NCBI RefSeq assembly: GCF_029543105.1
Contig: NZ_JARQXB010000006.1
Coordinates: 62,001 to 126,000 of the forward strand
Origin: Stenotrophomonas sp. HITSZ_GD
Lineage (GTDB): Bacteria > Pseudomonadota > Gammaproteobacteria > Xanthomonadales > Xanthomonadaceae
DNA length: 64,000 nucleotides
Reading direction: 5' to 3'
The notes beneath the pieces are model-generated. The model was given only the letters and a program-made list of their open reading frames with translations. It did not search any database and was not told where the DNA came from. A program made the position numbers and the translations under genes. This document shows positions 53,312 through 62,901 of the stretch, one piece after another; positions within the stretch are counted from its first letter, which is position 1; each line of letters opens with the position of its first letter.

Positions 53312-55498
53312 TCAGATCACCGTGAGGTTGGCGTACGCCAGCACCAGCCATTTGGCGCCAACTTCGTCGAACTGCACCTGCACGCGCGCATGCGCGCCGC
53401 TGCCTTCGTAGTCGGTGATCACGCCGCCACCGAACTTGGGGTGGGTGACGTTGGCGCCCAGGGCAATCAGCGGCGTCTCGATGGCGGCCACCGAGGGCCG
53501 GCCGGCGCCGATCGACGCGGGCCGGGAGATCTGCACGCGCGGGCGCACCTCGTTGAGCAGGTTGCGCGGAATCTCGCGCAGGAAGCGCGAGGGCACGTTG
53601 TAGTTGTCCTGGCCGTGGATGCGGCGCGATTCGGCGTAGCACAGCAGCAGCTTCTGGCGGGCGCGGGTGATACCCACGTACGCCAGCCGGCGTTCCTCCT
53701 CCAGGCGCCCGCTTTCCTCCAGCGAACGTGCGCTGGGGAACAGGCCATCCTCCATGCCCGTGAGGCACACCAGCGGGAATTCCAGGCCCTTGGCCGAATG
53801 CAGGGTCATCAGCTGCACGCCGTCCTCGCCGGCCTGCGCCTGCCCTTCGCCCGCCTCCAGGGAGGCGTAGGCCAAAAAGGCGACCAGCTCGGTCATGCCT
53901 TGCGCCGCCTCGTCCTCGTCGTCCGGGCGGACGAAGCGCGAGGCCACCGACACGAGTTCGTCGAGGTTCTCGGTACGCGATTCCGAATCCAGCCCGCCGC
54001 GGCTCTCCTTGGCCCAGTACTCGCGCAGCCCGGAACGCAGCAGCACGTGGTCGATGCGCTCCTTCAGTTCCATCGCGCCGGTCTCGAAAGACAGCTGCTG
54101 GACGAGGTTGAGGAAGCCGGCCAAGGCATTGCGCGCGCGCGCGTTCAGCTCGCCCGCCTGGGTGCTGAGCATCGACGCCTCCCACAGCGACAGCGCGCGG
54201 GCGCGCGCCAGCCGGCGCACTTCGTCCAGCGTGCGGTCGCCGATGCCGCGGGTGGGCGTGTTCACCGCGCGCTCGAAGGCCGCGTCGTCGTCACGGTTGG
54301 CGAGCAGGCGCAGATAGGCCAGCGCGTCCTTGATTTCCGCGCGCTCGAAAAAGCGCATGCCGCCGTATACGCGGTACGGCACCTGCTCGGCGATCAAAGC
54401 CTCTTCCAGCGCGCGCGACTGCGCGTTGCTGCGGTAGAGCACGGCGACATCGCCGTAGCTGCCGCCGTCGCGCACCCATTGGCGGGCGCGCTCCACCACG
54501 TAGCGCGCTTCGTCGGTCTCGTTGTAGGCGGCGTACAGATCGATCGGGTCGCCGTCGCCGCTGTCGGTCCACAGCTGCTTGCCGATGCGGTCCGGGTTGT
54601 GCGCGATCACCGCATTGGCGGCGCCGAGGATGTTGGCGGTGGAACGGTAGTTCTGTTCGAGCCGGATGGTCTGCGCGCCCGGGAAATCGCGCAGGAAGCG
54701 CTGCACGTTCTCCACCTTGGCGCCACGCCAGCCATAGATCGCCTGGTCGTCGTCGCCCACCACGAACACGTGGCCGGTGTCGCCGGCCAGCACGCGCACG
54801 AAGGCGTACTGGATGGCATTGGTGTCCTGGAATTCGTCGACCAGGATCTCGCGGAAGCGCGCGCGGTAGTGCGCCAGCAGCGCCGCGTTGTCGCGCAGCA
54901 ATTCGTGCGCGCGCAGCAGCAGCTCGGCGAAATCGACCAGGCCCGCGCGGTCGCAGCGCGCCTGGTAGTCGGCGTAGGCCTGGCGCAGGGTCTCGGTCCA
55001 GTCGTCGCGAGGCTCGGGCTGGATGTGCTGCGGCCGGCGGCCCTCGTCCTTCTGCTGGTTGATCCACCAGGCGATCTGCTTGGGCGGGTAGCGGGTCTCG
55101 TCGAGCTCCAGGCCCTGCACCACGCGCTTGACCAGGCGCAGCTGGTCGTCCGAATCCATGACCTGGAAACCTTCCGGCAGCTTGGCGTCCTGCCAGTGCA
55201 GGCGCAGCAGGCGATGCGCCAGCCCGTGGAAGGTGCCGATCCACATGCCGCGGCTGCCGTTGCGCAGCTGCAGGTCGGCACGGTGGCGCATCTCGCCGGC
55301 GGCCTTGTTGGTGAAGGTCACCGCGAAGATGCCGTGGGTGGGCACGCCCTGGACTTCGTTGAGCCAGGCGATGCGATGGGTGAGCACGCGCGTCTTGCCG
55401 GAGCCGGCGCCGGCCAGCACCAGGTAATGACCGGGAGGGGCGGAAACGGCCTCGCGCTGGGCGGGGTTCAGGTGATCGAGCAGGTGAGAGACATCCAC
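53312..55498 (-). CDS. uvrD: DNA helicase II
   Basis: This 728-residue superfamily 1 helicase has Walker A GAGSGKT at 30, motif Ia in VTFTNKAAGEMRHR, motif II DEFQDTN, motif III GDDDQAIYGWRGA, motif IV RLEQNYRS, motif V TLHSAKGLEFP and motif VI YVGITRARQKL. The C-terminal PKFGGGVITDYEGSG...QFDEVGAKWL is the Tudor-like tail that separates UvrD from Rep. It acts in mismatch and excision repair. Confidence 0.93.
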   Translation of the reverse strand: MDVSHLLDHLNPAQREAVSAPPGHYLVLAGAGSGKTRVLTHRIAWLNEVQGVPTHGIFAVTFTNKAAGEMRHRADLQLRNGSRGMWIGTFHGLAHRLLRLHWQDAKLPEGFQVMDSDDQLRLVKRVVQGLELDETRYPPKQIAWWINQQKDEGRRPQHIQPEPRDDWTETLRQAYADYQARCDRAGLVDFAELLLRAHELLRDNAALLAHYRARFREILVDEFQDTNAIQYAFVRVLAGDTGHVFVVGDDDQAIYGWRGAKVENVQRFLRDFPGAQTIRLEQNYRSTANILGAANAVIAHNPDRIGKQLWTDSGDGDPIDLYAAYNETDEARYVVERARQWVRDGGSYGDVAVLYRSNAQSRALEEALIAEQVPYRVYGGMRFFERAEIKDALAYLRLLANRDDDAAFERAVNTPTRGIGDRTLDEVRRLARARALSLWEASMLSTQAGELNARARNALAGFLNLVQQLSFETGAMELKERIDHVLLRSGLREYWAKESRGGLDSESRTENLDELVSVASRFVRPDDEDEAAQGMTELVAFLAYASLEAGEGQAQAGEDGVQLMTLHSAKGLEFPLVCLTGMEDGLFPSARSLEESGRLEEERRLAYVGITRARQKLLLCYAESRRIHGQDNYNVPSRFLREIPRNLLNEVRPRVQISRPASIGAGRPSVAAIETPLIALGANVTHPKFGGGVITDYEGSGAHARVQVQFDEVGAKWLVLAYANLTVI

Positions 55499-55532
55499 CG
55501 CCCCATTTTACCGGCTTGGCGCGTCCGGCGTG

Positions 55533-56915
55533 TCAGCGCGACGCGAGCAGCGTGCCCGCCAGCGCGGCCGCCTGCGCGCGCAGCTCCGGCACGGCCAGGC
55601 TTTCCCACAACGTGCCGATCCGCAGGCTGCCCATCACGTGAAGGCGTTCATGCGCATGGCCCGCGGCATCGAGCACCCGGCCAGCGTCATCGCTGTCCAG
55701 GCCGATGCCGTGCGGGCCGGGCGCGGCCACGCCTTCGCCCACCAGTTGCTGCAGCAGCGGATTGCGCATGGCCTGCACGCGCATCTCCACGCCGGTGGCA
55801 TTGATCACCCGCTGGACTTCGAGGCGAAGCGGCGCGCCGTCATGTTCGCGGCCCTCGATGCGCACGCACGCGCCCGCCGTCCAGGCCGTATCCACGCGCG
55901 AGCGGTGCAGGCGCAGCTGGCCGGCATCGCGCAGCGACTGCAGGCGGGCATGGATGCACGCATCGATGCGATGGCGGTGGACATCCCAATAGCGCACCCC
56001 ATGGCGCAGGAAACGCCGCTGGTCGGCCTGCGACAACCGCCGCCACAGCGCCTGGCCCAGTGGCCGGATCCTTTCCATCACCGCCTGCCACGGTTGCCCC
56101 TGCGCGGCGGCCCGCGCCACCTGCGCGCGCAGGGCACGCATGCGGGCACGCAGCGGCAGCGCGAGCAGGGGTTCGGGGTCGAAGTCGAACGGCGCCGCAT
56201 CGGCATGCGGCAGGGGCATCAGCCCGTGCCGCGAGATCACGTGGATCGCACCGCGGTGGCCCTGCTCGGCCAGCGTGACGACGGCATCGACCATGCTCAG
56301 GCCCGAGCCGATGATCGCCACGGCAGCCTCCGCGGGAATGGCGGCCACGGCCGGCGTATCCCAGGCTTCCACGCGCTGCGCGGCGGCCAGCGCGGTGGCG
56401 CCGCGCAACGGCAACGGACGCAGCGCGTTGCCGACCGCCAGCACTACCTCGGCGGCGACGAGGCTGCCGCCGTCGTGCAGGTGCAGCAGCTGGCTGCCAG
56501 CCTGCGGCGACAGGCTCGTCACGCGGGTGGCGAAGACCTCCAGCGTCGCCGGGCTCGCGGCTTGCGCCTGCGCCAGCCGTTCGCGCAGGTAGGCACCGTA
56601 GTGGAGGCGCGGCATGTACCGCGGCGCGATCGCTTCGGCCGGCAGATCCAACGCGCCCACCGCGCGCAGATAGTCGACGAAATCCCCTGGCTGCTCGGGA
56701 AAGGCGCTCATCTTGCCGGCCGGCACGTTGAGCAGGTGTTCGGGGCGGCGCGTGGCATATGCCACCCCATCGGCCAGGATCGGCTGCGGCTCGATCAAGG
56801 CAATGCGCAGCGGCCCGGTCGCATGGCGCAGCAACTGGAGCGCGACCATCACGCCACTGGCGCCACCGCCGATCACGGCGATGTCATGGGTCTGCGGAAA
56901 CGACGGCATGTTCAC
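55533..56915 (-). CDS. FAD/NAD(P)-binding oxidoreductase (NAD_binding_9 type)
   Basis: This 460-residue protein has N-terminal IAVIGGGASGVMVALQLL (FAD Rossmann), then GVAYATRRPEHLLNVPAGKMSAFP, characteristic of the HI0933/NAD_binding_9-like group, and a second nucleotide site VAIIGSGLSMVDAVVTLAEQGHRG near residue 212. Members hydroxylate or oxidise small molecules, but the substrate is unknown. No carrier or partner gene is adjacent; it lies between uvrD and cls. Confidence 0.75.
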   Translation of the reverse strand: MNMPSFPQTHDIAVIGGGASGVMVALQLLRHATGPLRIALIEPQPILADGVAYATRRPEHLLNVPAGKMSAFPEQPGDFVDYLRAVGALDLPAEAIAPRYMPRLHYGAYLRERLAQAQAASPATLEVFATRVTSLSPQAGSQLLHLHDGGSLVAAEVVLAVGNALRPLPLRGATALAAAQRVEAWDTPAVAAIPAEAAVAIIGSGLSMVDAVVTLAEQGHRGAIHVISRHGLMPLPHADAAPFDFDPEPLLALPLRARMRALRAQVARAAAQGQPWQAVMERIRPLGQALWRRLSQADQRRFLRHGVRYWDVHRHRIDACIHARLQSLRDAGQLRLHRSRVDTAWTAGACVRIEGREHDGAPLRLEVQRVINATGVEMRVQAMRNPLLQQLVGEGVAAPGPHGIGLDSDDAGRVLDAAGHAHERLHVMGSLRIGTLWESLAVPELRAQAAALAGTLLASR

Positions 56916-56950
56916 CCATCAATTGTAGGCGATGCGGCGCCGCCCGCCGG

Positions 56951-58369
56951 CTACATCAGCGCATCGGCCAGGCGCGCGATGCCTTCGCGGCTGCGGCGCC
57001 AGGCCGGGCGCTGGCGCCAGCCGGGCAGTTCGAGCACGCGCGCGTCGGCCAGGTAGTCCTGCTCGATGCGGCGCAGCTGCTCGACGATGCCGCGGTCGTA
57101 GCACAACAGCCCGATCTCGGCATTGAGTGCGAAGGAGCGGATATCCAGGTTGATCGAGCCCAGCACGGCGATGTCCTCGTCCACGCTCAGGTGCTTGGCG
57201 TGGAGGAAATGCGGGCGGTACAGGGCGATCTTCACCCCGGCGCGCAGCAGCTCGTCGTAGTAGGCCTCCTGCGCCCAGGCGGTGAGGCGCTGGTTGTTGC
57301 TCTCCGACAGGATCAGCTGCACCTCCACACCCGACACGGCCGCGATGCGCAGCGCGCTCAGCGTGGCCTCGTCCGGCACGAAATAGGGCGTGACCAACAC
57401 GACCTTGCGGCGCGCCAGATGGATCAGCGCATTCACCGCGTCGCGCGCGTTCTCGTAGGGATATGCAGGACCGCTCGGCAGCACCTGGGTGGGGACGTCC
57501 CCGGCGTCGTAAGGCGCATCGGCGATGACTTCCAGCCGCTCGCCGGTCTCCAGGAACCAGTCGCTGGCGAACACCGCTTCGAGGTGGTTTACCACCGGCC
57601 CATGCACGCGCGCGACAAGTTCGCGGTTGGGATGGCCGGGCACGAAGTCCGGCTCGGCCAGGTTTTGCGAGCCGATGTACCCCAGGCGATTGTCGATCAC
57701 GGCGATCTTGCGGTGGTTGCGCAGGTCCATGCGCCCGCTGCGGCGCCAGCGCAGCCCGCCGGGGAGCAAGGCCTGCACGTCCACACCGCCCCGTACGAGC
57801 CGGCGGCGGTAACGGCGCAACGCGCGCTTGGCGCCCACGGCGTCGAGCAGCAGGCGGCAACGTACGCCGCGGGCGGCGGCCCGCAACAGCGCTTCGACCA
57901 CGGCCTCGCCGACCGCATCGTCGAACATCAGGTAGTACAGCAGGTGCACGCGCTCGCGAGCACCGTCGATATCGGCGATCAAGGCAGCCAGCGAGGCGCG
58001 GTAGTCGTCGAGCAGCACCACGCCGTTGCCGCGCGTGGGCATGAAATCACCCTGGCGCTCGACCAGCGGGGCGATTTCGTTGCTGGCGGTGTCCACCTGC
58101 GGCGTCCAGCGCAGGGCGACCAGCGGCGCCTGCTGCTCGCGGATGACCTGCGAGGCTTGCGCCTGCCGGGCGATACGCTGGCGCGATAACCACGGATGCC
58201 CGAACAACAAGTACAGCGGCAGGCCGAGCAGCGGCACGAAGCCGACCAGCAACAGCCAGCTGCGCGCGGCGCCCGGCGTGGTGCGGGCGGGAATCCAGCA
58301 CAGCGCACCCAGGCGGATCAGCCAGTCCAGGGCCAACAGCCAGGTGCCTTCCAGCCAGTCGGGCAGCAT
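56951..58369 (-). CDS. cls: Cardiolipin synthase (PLD type)
   Basis: This 472-residue protein has two N-terminal membrane segments (to about residue 62). Two HKD motifs follow, NHRKIAVID near 218 and HAKHLSVDED near 398. This is the architecture of ClsA, which joins two phosphatidylglycerols to cardiolipin and glycerol at the inner membrane. Other phospholipase D transferases share this layout. Confidence 0.87.
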   Translation of the reverse strand: MLPDWLEGTWLLALDWLIRLGALCWIPARTTPGAARSWLLLVGFVPLLGLPLYLLFGHPWLSRQRIARQAQASQVIREQQAPLVALRWTPQVDTASNEIAPLVERQGDFMPTRGNGVVLLDDYRASLAALIADIDGARERVHLLYYLMFDDAVGEAVVEALLRAAARGVRCRLLLDAVGAKRALRRYRRRLVRGGVDVQALLPGGLRWRRSGRMDLRNHRKIAVIDNRLGYIGSQNLAEPDFVPGHPNRELVARVHGPVVNHLEAVFASDWFLETGERLEVIADAPYDAGDVPTQVLPSGPAYPYENARDAVNALIHLARRKVVLVTPYFVPDEATLSALRIAAVSGVEVQLILSESNNQRLTAWAQEAYYDELLRAGVKIALYRPHFLHAKHLSVDEDIAVLGSINLDIRSFALNAEIGLLCYDRGIVEQLRRIEQDYLADARVLELPGWRQRPAWRRSREGIARLADALM

Positions 58370-58460
58370 GCGCGTTTCTCCGGTGCGTCGGCCGATTCTG
58401 CCGCAAGCGCGGGCTGGTGCACGGGATCGGCGTGCGCGGGTGCAGGCACCGGAAACGACG

Positions 58461-58482
58461 AAGCCCGCCGGAGGGCGGGCTT
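58461..58482 (-). terminator. Terminator of the rpmB-rpmG operon
   Basis: AAGCCCGCC / GGCGGGCTT, a nine-base perfect stem with a four-base loop; the minus-strand tail CGTCGTTTCC is only weakly U-rich. Confidence 0.6.
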
Positions 58483-58532
58483 GTCGAGGACGCGGATCGC
58501 GGGGGTCGGACGCGCGGGGCGCCCGGCTTGCC

Positions 58533-58697
58533 TCACTTGATCTTGCCTTCCTTGTAGATCACATGCTTGCGCACGACCGGATCGTACTTGAGGAACTCCA
58601 TCTTGTTCGGAGTGTTCTTCTTGTTCTTGTCGGTCGTGTAGAAGTGGCCGGTACCGGCCGAGGAAATCATACGGACCTTGTCACGCTTGCCTGCCAT
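58533..58697 (-). CDS. rpmG: 50S ribosomal protein L33
   Basis: This 54-residue protein, [20 protein letters not shown] to [17 protein letters not shown], has the standard L33 sequence and lacks the zinc CxxC pairs (zinc-independent form). It follows rpmB by 13 bases. Confidence 0.96.
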   Translation of the reverse strand: MAGKRDKVRMISSAGTGHFYTTDKNKKNTPNKMEFLKYDPVVRKHVIYKEGKIK

Positions 58698-58710
58698 GAT
58701 GCTTTACTCC

Positions 58711-58947
58711 TCAGACCTTTTCGCCGCGCGCACGCAGCTCAGCCAGAACGGCGTCGATGCCGTTCTTGTCGATGGTGCGCAGCGCGTGCGCGGAAACACG
58801 AAGCTTGACCCAGCGGTTCTCGCTGGCCACCCAGAAGCGGCGCTCGTGCAGGTTGGGCAGGAAACGACGACGGGTCTTGTTGTTGGCGTGGGAGACGTTG
58901 TTACCCGTCTGGACACGCTTGCCGGAAACTTGGCATACGCGGGACAT
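58711..58947 (-). CDS. rpmB: 50S ribosomal protein L28
   Basis: This 78-residue protein begins [20 protein letters not shown] with [11 protein letters not shown] and [15 protein letters not shown] segments, typical of L28. Being the first gene of the two-gene operon with rpmG is the common bacterial arrangement. The start at 58947 gives normal length. Confidence 0.97.
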   Translation of the reverse strand: MSRVCQVSGKRVQTGNNVSHANNKTRRRFLPNLHERRFWVASENRWVKLRVSAHALRTIDKNGIDAVLAELRARGEKV

Positions 58948-59172
58948 TGCGCACCTCGAAAAGTATTGGGTCACCCATAGCCCGGGAGACGGCGGCCCCG
59001 GCGGCGCTTGCCACCACACGTCAAGAGAATCAAGCAGTTACGCTGTTTCAGGCAGGCCGGGGGACGTGCTTCCGGCCACTACGCCGGTCGAACCGGGCAC
59101 AGCGAGCCGCGCATTATGCCTGCGCCAGGGACGGGAGGCAAGACTTATCCACATCCCCGGCGAGGCCGCCGC

Positions 59173-60975
59173 TCAATGGCTGGCGGCCTTGCCCTTGCCC
59201 GGCGCGGCCTGGCTGTCGGCGATGAACTTTCGCACCTGCTGCTCCAGCACCGGCAACGGCACCGAGCCTTGGCGCAGCACCGCATCGTGGAAGGCGCGAA
59301 TGTCGAACTTCTCGCCCAGCGCCTGCTCGGCCTCGCCGCGCAGCTTGACGATGGTGATCTCGCCCAGCTTGTAGCTCAACGCCTGGGCGGGCCAGGAGAT
59401 GTAGCGGTCCACCTCGGTGGTGACCTCGTGCTCGCTCAGCGCGGTGCGGTCGCGCAGGTAGGCCAGGGCCTGCTCGCGGCTCCAGCCGTAGTGATGCACG
59501 CCGGTGTCGATGACGAGGCGGCAGGCGCGCCACATCTCGTAGGTCAGCTTGCCAAACTCCTCGTAGGGCGTCTCGTAGATGCCCATCTCCTCGCCCAGCT
59601 TCTCGGTATAGAGCGCCCAGCCCTCGCCATAGGCGGAGATGTAGTTCTCGCGGCGGAAGGCCGGCTGGTCGCCCTGCTCCTCGGCCAGCGCGCCCTGCAG
59701 CGAATGGCCTGGTGAGGATTCATGCAGCGTCAGCGCCGGCAGGTTGTACAGCGGGCGCGAGGGCAAGTTGTAGGTGTTCACCCAGTAGGTGCCGACCCCG
59801 CCGCGGCCGGCGGTCCAGAACGGCGCGATATCCGGCGGTACCGGCTTGATGGTGAAGCGCCCGCGCGGCAGCGTGCCGATGAGCTTGCCGACCTGCCCGT
59901 CCACGCGCTTGGAGATCCACGCGGCGCGGTCCAGCAGCTCCTGGGGGGTCTTGGCGTAGAACTGCGGGTCGGTGCGCAGGAACTGCAGGAACGCGGCAAA
60001 GTCGCCCTTGAAGCCGACGTCCTTGATGATCGCGTCCATCTGCTGCTGGATGCGCGCCACTTCCTGCAAGCCGATCTGGTGGATCTGCTCCGGGCTCAGG
60101 TCCAGCGTGGTGTATTCGCGGATCTGCTGCTGGTAGAAGGCCTTGCCCTCCGGCAGTGCCTCGGCGGCCAGCGTGGTGCGCGCCTTGGGCGTGTATTCCT
60201 CGCGGAAGAACGTCAGCAACTTGCCGTAGGCCGGCAGCACCTTGCCGGCGATCACCGCCTTGGCCTCGGCGCGCAGCTTCTCCTGCTCGGCGGCGGGAAT
60301 CTGGGCCGGCAGCTGCTTGAACGGCGCATAGAAGGCCGAGTCGGCGGGATCCTTCACCTCGGCGACGGTGGCGATGGAAACATCGCGACCGTCGAGCACC
60401 GCCTTGGGTACGGTGAAACCGCGGGCCAGGCCGGCGCGCATGTTGTCGGTCTGCTGGTCGAAGTAGCGTGGCACGTCGGCGAGACGGGCGATGTAGGCGC
60501 GCAGCTCGGCCGGCGTGCGCATCTGCCGCTGCGCCATGAAGCCGAGGTTGGACCAGAACGAGCTGTCCGAGTTGAACGGCATCTCGTACAGCTTGAAGCG
60601 CACTTCGGCGGCGAGGTTCTCCACCTGCGGGCGGTAGATCGCCAAGTTGACCTGGTTGGCGGCCGAGAGCTGGCGCGCGTCCAGCTTGTCGAGCTGGGCC
60701 AGCACCTCGTCCCACACCTTGAGCCGGGCCTGCTGCGCGCCGGGCGAGACGTCGGGCAGGCGCGGGTTGTCGCCGGTGGTGTCGCTGTCCTCGTCGGCCT
60801 GGCCGGTCTCGGCCTGGCGCCACTTCCACTCCTTCTCGTAGATCGCGCGGAACTGGGCATCGGCCTTGCTCTCGGCAGCCAGGGACGCCGGTGCAGCGGC
60901 AGGGGCGGCCATGGCCGGCGCGGCGACGCCCAGCAGCAGGGACAAGGTCAGGGCGGAGACGAGCGTCTTTTTCAC
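59173..60975 (-). CDS. Exported DUF885 metallopeptidase-like protein
   Basis: This 600-residue protein has a signal peptide (MKKTLVSALTLSLLLGVAAPAMA). The family motif HESSPGHSLQG near residue 425 is a variant of HExxH, and YGEGWALYTEKLGEEMG about 30 residues later supplies a further metal-binding Glu. DUF885 proteins are periplasmic peptidases of the M3-like fold. The tail QAAPGKGKAASH is low-complexity. Confidence 0.84.
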   Translation of the reverse strand: MKKTLVSALTLSLLLGVAAPAMAAPAAAPASLAAESKADAQFRAIYEKEWKWRQAETGQADEDSDTTGDNPRLPDVSPGAQQARLKVWDEVLAQLDKLDARQLSAANQVNLAIYRPQVENLAAEVRFKLYEMPFNSDSSFWSNLGFMAQRQMRTPAELRAYIARLADVPRYFDQQTDNMRAGLARGFTVPKAVLDGRDVSIATVAEVKDPADSAFYAPFKQLPAQIPAAEQEKLRAEAKAVIAGKVLPAYGKLLTFFREEYTPKARTTLAAEALPEGKAFYQQQIREYTTLDLSPEQIHQIGLQEVARIQQQMDAIIKDVGFKGDFAAFLQFLRTDPQFYAKTPQELLDRAAWISKRVDGQVGKLIGTLPRGRFTIKPVPPDIAPFWTAGRGGVGTYWVNTYNLPSRPLYNLPALTLHESSPGHSLQGALAEEQGDQPAFRRENYISAYGEGWALYTEKLGEEMGIYETPYEEFGKLTYEMWRACRLVIDTGVHHYGWSREQALAYLRDRTALSEHEVTTEVDRYISWPAQALSYKLGEITIVKLRGEAEQALGEKFDIRAFHDAVLRQGSVPLPVLEQQVRKFIADSQAAPGKGKAASH

Positions 60976-61053
60976 GGGACGGCGGCCTGCGAGGGAAGTA
61001 GCCCCCGATGATGGCAGGCCCGGGACCGGGGTTCATCGGTCGAAAGTCCTGCG

Positions 61054-61542
61054 TCATGCCGCCCGCCTGCGATCCAGCCACAAGGCATCCCAGTAGGGAT
61101 ACTCCGCGGCGCGACGGACCAGGCCCGCGCGCACGGGATTGTGGACGACGTAGCGGGCCGCGGTCGCGGTATCCGCTTCCTGGCGCAGGGCCCGCGCCCA
61201 ATAGCCCGGCTCCCACACGGCGCCGCCACGCCCCCGGGCGAGGTTCGTCGCCCGTGCCGAAGCACCTTTGAGCACCTGCATCAGAGTTAGCAGGTCGGTG
61301 TGTTCACCCGCACGCACCAGGCCATGCCAGTGATCGGGCATCAGGACCCAGCAGAGCATCTCCGCGTCGTGCTGCAAGGCGGCCGCATGGAGACTGGCGC
61401 AGGCGGCCCGGGCGCAGCGCCAATCCGCGAACAACGGCTGACGGCGCGCGGTGACGGCGGTGATCAGATAGAGACGGCCGGCTTCGGAGCAGCGGCCGCG
61501 GCGCAAGGCGCGGTGACCGCACGGGGGGTTTCGAGTGTCCAT
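61054..61542 (-). CDS. REP-associated tyrosine transposase (RAYT)
   Basis: This 162-residue Y1 (HUH) transposase-like protein has metal-binding His71-Trp-His73 in MPDHWHGLV, catalytic Tyr131 in YVVHNPVRAGLV and an upstream TARRQPLFADW strand. RAYTs cut and paste REP hairpins as single strands. A REP pair of the dispersed family lies 80 bases upstream of the start, and two more copies are in this window, as expected for a REPtron. The catalytic residues are intact. Confidence 0.88.
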   Translation of the reverse strand: MDTRNPPCGHRALRRGRCSEAGRLYLITAVTARRQPLFADWRCARAACASLHAAALQHDAEMLCWVLMPDHWHGLVRAGEHTDLLTLMQVLKGASARATNLARGRGGAVWEPGYWARALRQEADTATAARYVVHNPVRAGLVRRAAEYPYWDALWLDRRRAA

Positions 61543-61621
61543 GCCCGCAGTGTGGAAACGCAGGCATGCCGGGCATATCGGGCTTTGCCACCTGCCGGCC
61601 GCCCGACACTCCGCTGCTTTC

Positions 61622-61713
61622 TGTAGGAGCGGCTTCAGCCGCGACGCGACCTTGCGTTCGAAGGCGAAGGCGGGTGGCTCGTTATCCCGAGGTCGCGGCT
61701 GAAGCCGCTCCTA
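61622..61713. repeat. REP palindrome pair, copy C, beside the RAYT gene
   Basis: TGTAGGAGCGGCTTCAGCCG and a nearly perfect inverse (GGTCGCGGCTGAAGCCGCTCC) around a 45-base centre. It is the most complete of the three copies. Confidence 0.8.
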
Positions 61714-61754
61714 CCGGTGCAGGCCGGTCAGCGAGGTCGGGAACCGCTATGCGC

Positions 61755-62096
61755 TCAATGCGTCGCGCGATCCCGCTTCCAGCCGCGATGCTTGATGTCC
61801 AGGTACAGGCTGTACAACGCCGTGAACGCGGGGAACAGGTTCTGCAGCACGCCCACCGAGTCCTGCTTGGCCGAGAACATGAAGTAGCTCAGCGTCATCA
61901 GGCTGCCGACCACGCTCATGTACCAGAACAGGCGCGGGATCACCGGCTTGCCCGCCCGCTTGGACGCGACGAACTGCACCAGCCAGCGGCCGCCGAACAT
62001 CAGCGCGCCCACGTAGCCGATCAGCTTCCAGCCGGTCACATGCAGGCCAGTCCAGTACAGCCACGTCAGCGGCTGGTCGAGCCAGTGCAGCTCCAT
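61755..62096 (-). CDS. LAB_N domain membrane protein
   Basis: This 113-residue protein has three hydrophobic segments. The LAB_N (lipid-A biosynthesis N-terminal) pattern is GALMFGGRWLVQFVASKRAGK, then PRLFWYMSVVGSLMTLSYF and QNLFPAFTALYSLYL. It is probably an inner-membrane component moving or modifying a polyprenyl-phosphate sugar together with the GT2 encoded one base upstream. Confidence 0.83.
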   Translation of the reverse strand: MELHWLDQPLTWLYWTGLHVTGWKLIGYVGALMFGGRWLVQFVASKRAGKPVIPRLFWYMSVVGSLMTLSYFMFSAKQDSVGVLQNLFPAFTALYSLYLDIKHRGWKRDRATH

Positions 62097-62097
62097 C

Positions 62098-62820
62098 TCA
62101 ACGCTCCTGCACGTCGGTACGGCGGCTGCGGGCGATCAGCCAGGCCACGCCCCGCAGGTCGCGGATGCCGACCAGCGCGCGGTTGAGGTTGTTGTACTTC
62201 GATACGCCCGCCGTGCGATGGCGGTGGTTCACCGGCACGCTGATCGTCTTCCAGCCGGCGCGCTGCATCAGCGCGGGCAGGAAGCGGTGCATGTGGTCGA
62301 AATACGGCAGGTCCAGGAACGCGGCGCGCTCGAACAGCTTGATGCCGCAGCCGGTATCGGGCGTGTCGTCGCGCAGCATGCGTGCGCGGATCGCGTTGGC
62401 CCACTTCGAGGCCCAGCGCTTGGAGCCAGAATCCTGCCGGTTCACCCGCCAGCCGGCGAACAGCTTCACCTGCGCCGGGGCGCTCGCGCGCGCGGCCAGC
62501 ATCTTGGGGATATCGGCCGGGTCGTTCTGGCCGTCGCCATCCAGCGTGGCGATCCAGGGCGCGCGCGCGGCCTTGATGCCGTTGCGCACCGCCGTGCTCT
62601 GCCCGCTCTGCTGCACGTGGTGAAGCACGCGCAGCTCCGGATGGGTGAGCTTGAGCGATTCGAGTACGGCCAGCGTGTCATCCTTCGAGTTGTCGTCCAC
62701 GTAGACGATCTCGAAGTCCACCTGCCCGCGCAGCGCGGCGACGATTTCACCCACCAGCGGGGCGACGTTGTCGCGTTCGTTGAACACCGGGACGACGACG
62801 GAGAGTTGGGGTTCGCTCAT
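62098..62820 (-). CDS. Dolichol/undecaprenyl-phosphate sugar transferase (GT2)
   Basis: This 240-residue GT2 of the DPM1 kind has LSVVVPVFNERDNV, VDDNSKDDT, the metal site DGDGQND and GVSKYNNLNRALVG near the end. It has no membrane helices and acts at the cytoplasmic face, forming a polyprenyl-phosphate sugar. One base separates it from the LAB_N gene; the epimerase gene lies 81 bases upstream. Confidence 0.85.
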   Translation of the reverse strand: MSEPQLSVVVPVFNERDNVAPLVGEIVAALRGQVDFEIVYVDDNSKDDTLAVLESLKLTHPELRVLHHVQQSGQSTAVRNGIKAARAPWIATLDGDGQNDPADIPKMLAARASAPAQVKLFAGWRVNRQDSGSKRWASKWANAIRARMLRDDTPDTGCGIKLFERAAFLDLPYFDHMHRFLPALMQRAGWKTISVPVNHRHRTAGVSKYNNLNRALVGIRDLRGVAWLIARSRRTDVQER

Positions 62821-62901
62821 GGGTCAGGCCGTTCGTTCGCGCTGTACGTGGAGGATGGGGACCGCGCATTTTCGCCAGGGCGACTGACCCCGGCATGAAA
62901 A

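Noticed and set aside
59145-59153. Perfect DnaA box TTATCCACA
   Set aside because: Single copy, no AT-rich unwinding region and no dnaA/rpmH neighbourhood; not an origin.
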